From assembly GCF_034702125.1 (NCBI RefSeq), contig NC_085876.1, positions 29,079,579-29,143,578 of the forward strand: DNA of 64,000 nucleotides, in the 5' to 3' direction. Positions 35,697-45,224 of this stretch are shown here, piece after piece. This DNA is from Engraulis encrasicolus. Taxonomy: Eukaryota > Chordata > Actinopteri > Clupeiformes > Engraulidae. The position numbers were made by a program, and so were the translations under genes. The notes beneath the pieces were generated by a model, which saw only the letters and a program-made list of their open reading frames with translations, ran no database searches and was not told the DNA's origin. Numbering within the stretch: position 1 is the first letter of the stretch; every line of letters begins with the position of its first letter.

Positions 35697-35711
35697 CATA
35701 TGAACATACAC

Positions 35712-36440
35712 GTAAATACAGTAAACAAATCATGAGTGATGGATGACTCCTAACCTTCCCAACCCCTTAAACAAAAGAAAAGGCTTGGTTACTCAATCCT
35801 CTGTTTCCATTTGTCTGAAAACATTTTTTTTAAATTCTCACAGAGAATTTAATGTCACGTTGTCAAATATGCAATTTCGTTGTCAAATTTATTTGTCAAT
35901 GACAATAAAAGCTCTTGATTCTTGAAGCCGTGTGCATGTCAGTTTTCATATTGGCACCTGGCCCATGCCTGCAGCAGATACTCACTGACAGCAAACAGTG
36001 CTTTGAATGATGTGCAGGTCTACTACACTCTCAATTTCAATACACTAACTTTCCCAGTTCAACGTCTCTTTTTCTGCAACGCAACAAGATCATTTTATTG
36101 AAACCCACAAAGGCAGATGCAAACTTACTAAATTGTAGTCCTCTCAAGAAAAGAAAAAAAGACACACAGCTTCATTCAATTTCATCTCGATCGACCCTTT
36201 CCCAGTAGTATCTACACCTAAACAAGATTTTTACTACATGCTTTGTGATGCCCAGACTTTCTCTGCATATGACAAATGCATATCCTTGTATTTCAGGTCA
36301 TGTGTGCTGTCTGCAGTTACGCTTTAACGTCTTAATAAATATGTCTGATTACACGTCCCTAAGTCAAACCTGCTAGGGTGGACAAGTGACCATGCACAAC
36401 CTGTAACTGTTGCCTTGCCAGCGATTGTAGATCACGTTAC
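35712..36440. other. Intergenic AT-rich sequence, nothing recognised
   Basis: No gene or clear repeat seen apart from an AATAAAAGC-type phrase near 35904. Confidence 0.5.
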
Positions 36441-36680
36441 AGCGATTATTATTGTAGATCACGTTACAGCGGTTACATGGCGCTATTCCGACATGTCGCT
36501 ATTCCGACGTTAATGTCTATTACACGTTTTCCACCGTCGGCCGCTATTCCTACATGCCGCTATTCCGACATCCCTAACCTTAACCCTAACCCTAACCCTA
36601 ACCCTAAACCTAACCCTAACCCCTAAAAAGTGTCGGAATAGCGGCATGTCGGAATAGCGCTATGTCGGAATAGCGATTGC
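36423..36680. repeat. Inverted-repeat element around a telomere-like core
   Basis: Copies of GCTATTCCGACAT on the left (36482-36570) face copies of its complement ATGTCGGAATAGC on the right (36631-36680), about three to four per side. A direct duplication of TGTAGATCACGTTACAGCG precedes it. Confidence 0.8.
36572..36626. repeat. Interstitial telomere-like (CCCTAA)n tract
   Basis: About nine CCCTAA units with a few variants (CCTTAA, ACCTAA, CCCCTAA), 55 bp. Confidence 0.95.
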
Positions 36681-37019
36681 CCCCCCATTATAGCGGGCAA
36701 AACAAGTAGAATTTCAGAGCCATCCATATTCAAGATGGTGTAGGAATAAGTATGTGGAAGTTGCACTTCTGTACATGTATTTGAAAGTGGTGGTAAATCC
36801 TCATGAAAAAAAGTATGAGGTTTGTGGAAGGAAACGCAATTGTTGATCATGAACGCGTAGAAAAATGTTACGCCTTGCTGGATCCTTTAACTGGTCAATC
36901 TACAAGTTTAGCATGGCAGTGTTTGTCTTCTGTTGGCTTAGCTACGCCTCTGCAAACACTTGCAAACTGCTACTGTGGGGCCCCAGGCCACCAAAGGGCC
37001 TCCAAGGGCTGACAAGCTT

Positions 37020-37795
37020 AACTGTAAACTACAGCCGAGTGCCGGGCGGCACGGCTGCTTTCAAGTGGTGAAAGTGATGGGGATTTTCCCAGGGCTCCCA
37101 ACACTAGAGAGTCTAAAGAGCAGCCAAGAATTGTTTTTGTTTACGCCTGTTTTTGTCACTCTGTAAAATGTGAAATGCTCACATCATGTGTTGCCAACTC
37201 CCTAAGGGCTTGCTTGAGATACATTATGCGTGTCTTAAAAGGCAAATGTCAAGTCTAAATTATCATGAAAGTGACGGGCTTTAACAGGCACAATTCTAGG
37301 CGGCTCTATGGACTCTGGTTGGGTGCCCTGCCAAAATCCTGTTTTTGTCACTGTAATATGTGAAATGCAGACGAGTGTGGCCAACATCATTGGGCCGTGT
37401 TGACAGAAATTATGCCCTTTCCAAAATGCAAATTTAAAATAAAGTGTACCAATTGTCATTGTTTAATTTGGTTAAAGTGGTCCGATTTTCCCAGGGCACC
37501 AACTTAGAGCCCAGAGGGCCTAGAATGGTGTTTGTTAAAGTCTGTTTGCCACTGCGTACGTCAAGTGAGGCCAAATGCCATAGGGCCACTTGGAGGGAAG
37601 TTATCCCCTTTTCCAAAATGCAAATCTAAAGAAAACGTATCATTTCAAGCGGTGAAAGGGCACTAACATAGAGTCTGAAACATGTAATCAGCATTCTGCC
37701 TTTTAACAAACTGGCATTAACATCAAACACCTCAGGGGCAACCTTTAGAGAAATGATTCCTTTTCCAAAAAAGTAAATCTAAAGTAAACTCTAAA
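37020..37795. repeat. Diverged tandem array, about 200-bp unit, four copies
   Basis: Landmarks recur in order: GTGAAAGTG-like at about 37068, 37267, 37472 and 37652, and TGCAAATCTAAA-like at about 37243, 37427, 37616 and 37771. Units also share GATTTTCCCAGGGC and CTGTTTTTGTCACT. No open frame. Confidence 0.75.
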
Positions 37796-38929
37796 ATGAC
37801 TGTGTGCACTCACTGTGGAGCTGTGAGAAAATTAGGGCGGTTAGGAATTACAGAGGTTAAACTCACCATCAACGTCAGGAACTATTACTCTGGCCCCAAG
37901 GTGTTGCAAACACCACAAACACAAACAAACACACACACACACACACACAATTATCACTCTGGACTGGAGCCGCTTGTGTTGTGCCGGTTAGAAATTACAG
38001 AAGCTAACGTCAGCACACTTTTTGTGTTAGGATCTGAACTGCATTGCACTGTACAGCACTGCACAGCACAGCAAGCGGGCCAGAAGAAAACCCCTGCACT
38101 TGGCATTTTCACCTGGGTGTGACCTGCTAGGAAAAGCTGCACACAATGAGCGGTTGTTACGAGTCGGGCAACTTTGGCTTTCTCCATCTCAACAACATGA
38201 CAAACTGTCTGCTGGCCGACCGTGCCCGCCCGTCCGCCCGTCTGCTGGCGGATTCAGCTGAGCCCCCAAGTCTGAAACAAGCAGGTCAGATTGTAATCGC
38301 AGTGTGTACTGCTGCCCTGCCTGCCTCTATTGGCCCCTCTACTGTGTCGAGCTGAGCTACACGCCAAGCTGAGTTACCTAGTTATTATAATGCGCTACAC
38401 AGTAGCACCTCTAGGGTGGGAGTTACAGCGCTGATAAACCGGGCAACTTTTTGAGCAATTTGTCTAGGTAACAATACTGTAAGGTTTACTGTAATGATAC
38501 AGTAGTAGTTTCATCAGGAAAACCTGGACTAACAGGAGACGACTTTCTTTTAAACCTTTCCATCAGAAAATGAATAGCCAATCATGATGTTGATCGGCAT
38601 CATTGCTCAAATACTAGTCTCATCTTATCTCGACACAGCTCATCTCGACAAAGCATCAAAACAGCACAACCTCCCCCAACCCCATCCTTAAACACGTGCA
38701 CTTCCCTGTGCCCCCTTTCCATCCAGACATGTCTTTCTGGAAGTTTCCTCGAGAGAAAGTCCCACACTGCCAAGGCCGACGCGAGACGTACTGTGCAGTC
38801 TGACTGGGGGCACGTCTGACTGTTTACAAAACAGGTCAGTTCCAGATGGCTTTTTGGCTGGCTTAAGCTATTCAAGCCCTTTCCATCTCTCTCTCTCTCT
38901 CGCTCTCTCTCTCTCGCTCTCCCTCTCCT
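37796..38929. other. Intergenic sequence without recognised genes
   Basis: A short CA repeat at 37930-37950 and a CT run at 38888-38928; the remainder appears unique and non-coding. Confidence 0.5.
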
Positions 38930-38937
38930 ATTGCATA

Positions 38938-39121
38938 CAGGGCTGGATTGGGGGAGAAATAGGGCCCGTGCACTTTTGGCTTAAAGTGGCCCTTCATAAT
39001 TAGCGGCGCAGAACTGACTCACTGAACTGACTTTTATTTTACATTTCTGAAAATAGGGGGCCATGAGGGTGCGGGGCCCACTGGGAAATGCCCGCTATGC
39101 CAGATGGCCAGGCCAGCCCTG
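38938..39121. mobile_element. hAT-type MITE, CAGGGCTGGA family
   Basis: Ends CAGGGCTGGATTGGG and GGCCAGGCCAGCCCTG. Flanks ATTGCATA (38930-38937) and ATTACATA (39122-39129) match at 7 of 8. Same family as 42759-43018. Confidence 0.75.
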
Positions 39122-39129
39122 ATTACATA

Positions 39130-39762
39130 TCCCTTCACTTTGCGTCTGGCCTTTGTACAACACAGCTGATTTCCCATCTCAGGGGTTTTTGCACGTACGT
39201 AAAAAAAAAAATTGAGGGCACAAGGTCCTAGTCAACGGGGGTCATTGCGAGGCTAGCCAAAAACAGTGATGGAGGATGGATCAGAAATCGACTTTTTAAA
39301 AGCCAGAAAAAATTCATCAACTGAGCATCCTGATGAAGGGCAATTTCACTTAGAGTAATACTAAACAGTTTTGTCAGCATAATTTCACCCCCCAAAAAAT
39401 ATGTCTTGTCTAAATCACAGAAAACTCTGCTTCTAACCTGTAGGCCAACAGAAGACGAAATCTACTCAGCATTGCTTGCTTGGTTCAACAGCTTAAGTAT
39501 CCAAATGACATGTTATTTAAAAATACACACAAGATGTTATTAGTGAGGTCACTACTGAGAGAAACGCTAATTGCTTATAAGTAGCAGTGCCAGGAATGAG
39601 AGCAGAAGTGAATGTGAACATTTTACAGGAATCAGCCACGGGTGAAAATAACACGCATTGCACACAAGCAGCTTTTGTTTCTGTGATGAATTTGTTTTTA
39701 ACCTTGGGGTCGGGGACCGCTGAAGCGCTTCATGTGTGTCATGACAAGAGGATGTGATCATG
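39130..39762. other. Intergenic sequence, nothing recognised
   Basis: No gene, RNA or clear repeat seen. Confidence 0.45.
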
Positions 39763-39978
39763 CAGGCCAGTACGTTGACAGCTTTGGCCGGGCCCAGGAC
39801 AAAGTCATCTGAGGGGCCCCCTATAATCCAATGCGTGCGATCAGGGCTCTAAATTAACACCAGCCAACTGCTAGTGAAATAGGACTTTGGTGGTAGAAAA
39901 GACCAACTTACTGGCCACTTTGACCCATTAGTGAGTGACCCCCCATTAGTAAGATTAACATCAACTTGCCATTTTGGG

Positions 39979-40190
39979 CAGCCGTGGCCTAGTGGTTAGA
40001 CAGTTGGTCTTTCAATCTAGGGGTTGCCATGTTCGAATCCCCCCTGACCTCTCCATCCATGGCTGAAGTGCCCTTGAGCAAGGCACATAACCCCACATTG
40101 CTCCAGGCACTATAACCAATACCCTGAAAAATAATAGTTGTACGTCGCTTTGAATAAAATGAAAGCGTCTGGTAAGTGCAATGTAATGTA
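39979..40190 (+). mobile_element. tRNA-derived SINE with 8-bp direct repeats
   Basis: A box-like TGGCCTAGTGGTTAGA, B box-like GTTCGAATCCC, CCACATTGCTCCAGGC and tail TGAAAGCGTCTGGTAAGTGC; flanked by ATTTTGGG on both sides. Confidence 0.85.
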
Positions 40191-40216
40191 ATTTTGGGTG
40201 GTGGTGAAAAAATGAG

Positions 40217-40580
40217 TTTACAAAGGTACACTGTGCAGGAAATGCTCAAAAAGTTACTGCAACTATGCTGCTCATTGAAACTGGGCTGCCTATTGCCAAA
40301 TTTGATTTTAACGTGAAAGTTTACTAAGTAATGAACAAATATTTTCTAGTAAGATCCAAGTACAGTCATTTTTGCAGCTAAAAATGGCTATTTTTGGAAA
40401 TTGAAAATGGCGTACCATGGAGAAGATCCCCCTTTTCATCTATGAAAATGTTTTCCAGTCATAATGAATACTTAGAATTACATTGGTGGTGGTCAGTATT
40501 CATGAAAAAGGTAACATTAGTGAATGGGCAGCATGAATTCTGGAAAGAAATAACTAAAAATCTCACACAGTGTCCCTTTA
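40217..40580. mobile_element. MITE with AAAGGTACACTGTGCAGGA / CACAGTGTCCCTTTAA ends
   Basis: The ends are imperfect inverted repeats, and the interior has no coding capacity. Confidence 0.65.
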
Positions 40581-40756
40581 AGGCACTGCATGCAATGTAT
40601 TGAGAACTCAAATCCTGGCCCCCCATTTCCCTGGGCCCGTGACAACTGACCCCTTTGTCCCATGTCTGCTTCCCTGTGAGCATGAGCCAAGAGCGGAGCA
40701 GAGGGCTGGCAGTACAGGTGCAGAGACACACTGTGGTGGCTTCCTGAGCCTGACAA

Positions 40757-41310
40757 GACAAACGACATCCAGTTCATTCATGCTCCACTTCACCACAACA
40801 CAACACGCCATTGAACCCACTAAGAGATCATGTTGACTTCTGACAACTTGTATAACTCTCCAACAAAAATAAAAGAATTAATATTTCACAGCCGCCCTAG
40901 ACAGCTGCAAAGGCGCTGCGGTGGCTTCCTGAAGTTGACAAGACAAACAACGTCAATTCCATTCATTCTCCAACTTCACCACAACATGCCCGTGTTCTTG
41001 AACTTACTCAGAAAGATGTTGACCAACTTCGGTACCTCTACAAAAACACTCAGTTCTATTTCAGTTATTCCACTATACGCCAAACAGCCTAGACAGCTGT
41101 AGAGGCATCCTGAAGGTGACGAGACAAACAACATCCATTCATCATTCCATTCATCACCCACTTCAACACAACTTGCCCACATTATTGAACCCACAGAGAA
41201 AATATGTTGACCATCTCGTTAACTTAACATGTCCACCCCATTCAACTCTACTCCAGTTCACCACAACACGTCTTGCAACCCGCTATGAAAGATGTTGACC
41301 AACTTGAGGA
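40757..41310. repeat. Degenerate tandem array, about 180-bp unit
   Basis: The phrase AGACAAACRACRTCMA starts near 40757, 40942 and 41121. Each is followed by CATTCAT..CACTTCA(C/A)CACAAC, then GAACCCACT..GAAAGATGTTGACC; a fourth partial copy ends near 41310. Confidence 0.75.
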
Positions 41311-41461
41311 CCACTCCAGAAAAGAAAAGAAAAAAGGAGATATATTTCACTCTTTTCTTCCAACACTGCAATAGTACATGTATATTTGGCCAAGTTGTGA
41401 TAGGCCACCGCTCATCTGTTTAGAAGGTGCAGGATTCAGTAGAAATTTCTGTATAAAAAGA

Positions 41462-41562
41462 AGACAATCCACACACTTCAGGTCTATTTTTGTGCAAAGA
41501 AGCTTTACTTGTCAAGTAAAGCTTCTTTGCACAAAAATAGACCTGAAGTGTGCGGATTGTCT
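41462..41562. repeat. 101-nt near-perfect hairpin
   Basis: Fifty-base arms (41462-41511 and 41513-41562) around a single T are complementary at 49 of 50 positions; the centre is TACTTGTCAAGTA. Neither flank continues the pairing. Confidence 0.93.
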
Positions 41563-41565
41563 ATC

Positions 41566-41735
41566 TTTACATGAGACATTTAATTCTGACTTAAGTCACT
41601 TTAATTCTGAATAAAGCTTAATTCCGCTTTTAAAACGTCATGTAATTCGGAATTAAAGGAAAGATCAAAGTAAACTCGAGAGAACTATTTAATTTGGAAT
41701 TATTATTTCGGAATTAAAAGAGAGTCATGTAAACG
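41566..41735. mobile_element. Short MITE-like element with TTTACATGA ends
   Basis: TTTACATGAGACATTTAATTC at the left and GGAATTAAAAGAGAGTCATG TAAA at the right are inverted repeats; AATTCGGAATTA is repeated inside. It abuts the hairpin. Confidence 0.55.
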
Positions 41736-41739
41736 TAGC

Positions 41740-42750
41740 AACTGCGATGTCTTTCTCGAGTTGACAAGACAAATGACGGTCATTCCATTCATACTCCAGG
41801 ACCAATAGATTTAAATACATTTTCCCACCAAAAGGCCATAACCACCATGAATTCTACCATGCAATGTCTCTATAGCATTCAAGCTTTATCTTATCTTAAA
41901 GCATCTTTATTGTACGAAAGACTGGAAACTTGTCTTAAGTTTCACCATGTAAAAGCCCCTTAAGACAGTAGAGACATCGCACATTAACAGGCATTACACA
42001 TTAATAGAAAAAGACACTCCATTCCCTTTTCTAACACCCAGGCAAGGCAATTTACTGTGCAGCCAGCAACTTAATATTTTACCATTTAGAGACTGGTGTA
42101 GTTTTAGCACATGCGGTTTGTCAATGTCTGCCAATGTAAAACACATTTTGCAGAGTTGAATTTTCAAGCCCTGCAACACACTAGAACCCAGTAGAGGGTC
42201 AGTCACTACAGTGTGTACAGTACGCAGTTTTTAAAGAGCAAATTACTTCCTGATCAGTCCCACTAGGGGCCCAACTTGCTCTCTCTAAACAATCTTGCAA
42301 ATGAATCTGCCAACCGCTTTCCCATTTTCCCCCCTTTTCGCTCTGCTTTTGTTTATCCGTCGTCAGCCTTTCACACAATTCCAAATTCCCACAGTAATCA
42401 AAAGGTTGCAGAGTGCCCAAACGTGGCGGATGGAGAATGATGGCGGACGTCGGACAGACCCGACCAATGGACGGACGACTGGACGATGGAGAATTCCGCT
42501 ACAGGAAATCCCGTATCCGATCTCCAGGGCCCTATCGCTGACACTCACTGAGCGCGTTCAAATCTGCAGGGACACCCCCCAGGGTCAGTGACACGTCATC
42601 TGTCATGGCCAGTGGCCTCATTCCCCTCTCTCTCTCCCTCTCTCTTTCTCTCTTTCTCCAAATGCGGTGGCCAGAGTTGCAAGAAGACCCACATCTGCTG
42701 TGTGTGAAATGCGAAATAGGGTCTTCCGTATCAATGCTACACCAGAAATG
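41740..42750. other. Intergenic sequence, nothing recognised
   Basis: No gene seen. Includes a fragment of the 180-bp tandem unit near 41760-41800 and a CT run at 42627-42657. Confidence 0.45.
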
Positions 42751-42758
42751 AGCTATGG

Positions 42759-43018
42759 CAGGGCTGGACTGGGACAAACAAAATCAGGCCGGGCATTTTA
42801 GGGCAAGACCGTTAGGTCCGCCAGGCATTGAAAGAGACAATGAAGCCTGTGTGTGACAATATTTTTTGTCATCCGTTTCAAGCTACATGTTGACCACAAC
42901 AGGCAAAACGACTATTTAAAAGGACTGATACTACTACATAGAGGGGAGGACCAAGAACAAAATAATCAACAGTCCAACGGGCAAATGCCCTGTATGCCTT
43001 ATGGCCAATCCAGAAATG
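42759..43018. mobile_element. hAT-type MITE, CAGGGCTGGA family
   Basis: Begins CAGGGCTGGACTGGGAC and ends GGCCAATCCAGAAATG. Flanks AGCTATGG (42751-42758) and AGCCATGG (43019-43026) match at 7 of 8. The right terminus is mutated relative to 38938-39121. Confidence 0.65.
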
Positions 43019-43228
43019 AGCCATGGTCTGGTAATGACAGCTCTCGACCTCTTGCTCGCTCTTGTGACCCACCGCTAGCATTAAATGGAAGGATTCGCTG
43101 CAGCCCCAGCCCACCAGCTCTCCCCCTGATTGCGATGGGAAATTGGGGATTGTCGGATTTGCGCAACCATGTCGTTCTTGGGAATTGTCATGCGCAAAAA
43201 TGATGTGTGTATGTTATGCGTGTATGGT

Positions 43229-43230
<2 letters not shown>

Positions 43231-43310
<80 letters not shown>
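43231..43310. repeat. (GT)n microsatellite
   Basis: About 80 bp of pure GT. Confidence 0.98.
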
Positions 43311-43311
<1 letters not shown>

Positions 43312-44918
43312 TGAAAGCAGCTTCAGTCCATCTGGTTTGCCATTACTGAAGACACACCTTGAACTTGAGGTCTATGAAACTGTAATCCTGGCAGAATCCC
43401 ACATATTTAAGCTGTGATACATGACAGAGTGGTATGTGGTGCATTCCTGTTTTTGCCTTTTTTTTTTTTTTGCTTTCCTCTACCGGGACATTCCCCCTGA
43501 TCTGCAGCTGGGAGGTTTCAAACGCCACACAAATGTTATTCCGATGTCAGAGGTTTTCCTGTCTAAGACTCGCAGCTGGACCTTCAAGCCAGAGAAGGGG
43601 GTGAAAAAAAAGAGGAAAGAGGAAAAGCAGAGAGGGAGAGAGGGTGGGGTGGGGTGGGGGTATACCTCGATGCAGATTCTTGAGAAACGCATACAAACAT
43701 TCTCTCTCATTCGCTCTCTCTCACACACACATGCACACACATGTACGCACACATGCACGCACGCACGCACCTCTCTCCATCAACACACAGTGTCCCCTGA
43801 GTGGGTGTGCGGGTCAGTCAACTTCACCACAAACAAACTTATGTTCTCTGCTACCACAGCTCTTCCCAGTAAACCCACTAAACCCCAGCAGCCTTGAGGG
43901 GAGACCTGAGACCCAGCTGACCAACTACAGTAAACCCCTGGCTTTGGGTGGAGAGGAGACCCAAGTCTGCATCTCTGTCTGTAGGACTAGGACTACCCCA
44001 GTGCACTTACTCCCCTGCCACAACCATGCCTGCGTTCAATTAGTGACCTTGAATGCCTGCCTGCCTGCATGAAGAAAAATTATACGCTCAGTACTTTGTA
44101 AAAATCACACACACACCAACACAGCATGTGTGTGCGTGCGTGTGGGTGCGTGTGGGTGCGTGCGTGTAAACATCCTCTGCATGAATTCCTTGCAAGGGAT
44201 TTTTAATTGGCCCCCACTGAAATCTATTGCATCTATTGCTGTCGTAGAACTTTTCCGTTAAACGCACTGTTATATTATCGTCACTGATCCTCCATCTTAA
44301 CCCCCGCTGAGCCAAAATGATTTAACATCAGGATGACATTTTCACAGGCTCAAACCACCCCCTCCAAGCGCCCCCACCCCCCAAATCCCACAGTTTTTTT
44401 GGCACGCAACCCAAAACAAACAGAGGTGATGACGAAAATATTAATGGTGGACCAACGTCAAGACTAATGCAATCTCCTAGTCTCATACCAAAAACCCCAT
44501 CAGTTGTAGTTACCGCATCAATTTCTCAGCGATAAAAAATGTCAAGGTCAAGTGGTTTAGGCCGTACTTTATGGATATGGTATAATTTACTCCACAGCAT
44601 GGTAATCATGTAATGCTAATAGTGGTTTAACATTCTGACAGACATATATGACAAGTAGATTTAAAACAAGGAGGCACTCTTGGTAGCTTGGTAATTTACA
44701 TTTTACATTTACATCATGTCAGGCTGACGCTACCACAACTAATGTCATCATTGTGTGAGGTTGGTACATTAATTGCACAATATTCTGTAATATATGTAGG
44801 CCTACATATAGTAGAAGGAATCATAACTATCATGCCCTGAAAAGCTGGTATTTCTTACCCCACTCTCCCCAAGCAAAAACAATAATATTTCAATGTTTAA
44901 CCTTTACAATAATGCTAC
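43311..44918. other. Intergenic sequence, nothing recognised
   Basis: Contains CA/ACGC runs (43720-43775) and GTGCGTG runs (44125-44165); otherwise unique and AT-rich. Confidence 0.45.
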
Positions 44919-45224
44919 TTAACCCATTGATGCCTAAAGCACCTGCAAAAAAGGCTGTTGAAGGCCTGAGCCCTTTTTAAGAAAAGTTGCCCTCAGCCTA
45001 TAAAAACCGAAATATCTCAGCCTCTGAAGTACGTAAAAACAGGCAATAAGTTGCATTTAAACGCTAAGACCATCATCTTGCATTAGAATGTGTTCATTCA
45101 TCTCTAACATACCAAAATTTTAAATAAAATTGTATCAAATCTCATGAGCCTGAATGTTGCGTCATGCAGCTCCAGGCGCCAGGGCCAATGTTGCGCAACA
45201 CAACATTCAGCATCAATGGGTTAA
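44919..45224. mobile_element. piggyBac-type MITE (TTAA target site)
   Basis: TTAA|CCCATTGATGC at the left and GCATCAATGGG|TTAA at the right: 11-bp perfect inverted repeats starting CCC, flanked by TTAA on both sides, the piggyBac signature. The interior is 298 bp without a transposase. Confidence 0.85.

Larger units (their letters stand above)
39763..40678. mobile_element. Composite: hAT MITE split by nested insertions
   Basis: Left part (TTGACAGCTTTGGCCGGGCC) and right part (CCCTGGGCCCGTGACA, then CTTCCCTG) correspond to the two halves of the 157-bp element at 8153-8309. Between them lie a CAGGGCTCTAAATTAACACC repeat, a SINE (39979-40190) and a third MITE (40217-40580). Confidence 0.6.

Noticed and set aside
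36572..36626. True chromosome end or assembly edge
   Set aside because: Only 55 bp of degenerate telomere-like repeat, lying in the middle of the window and bordered by inverted repeats.
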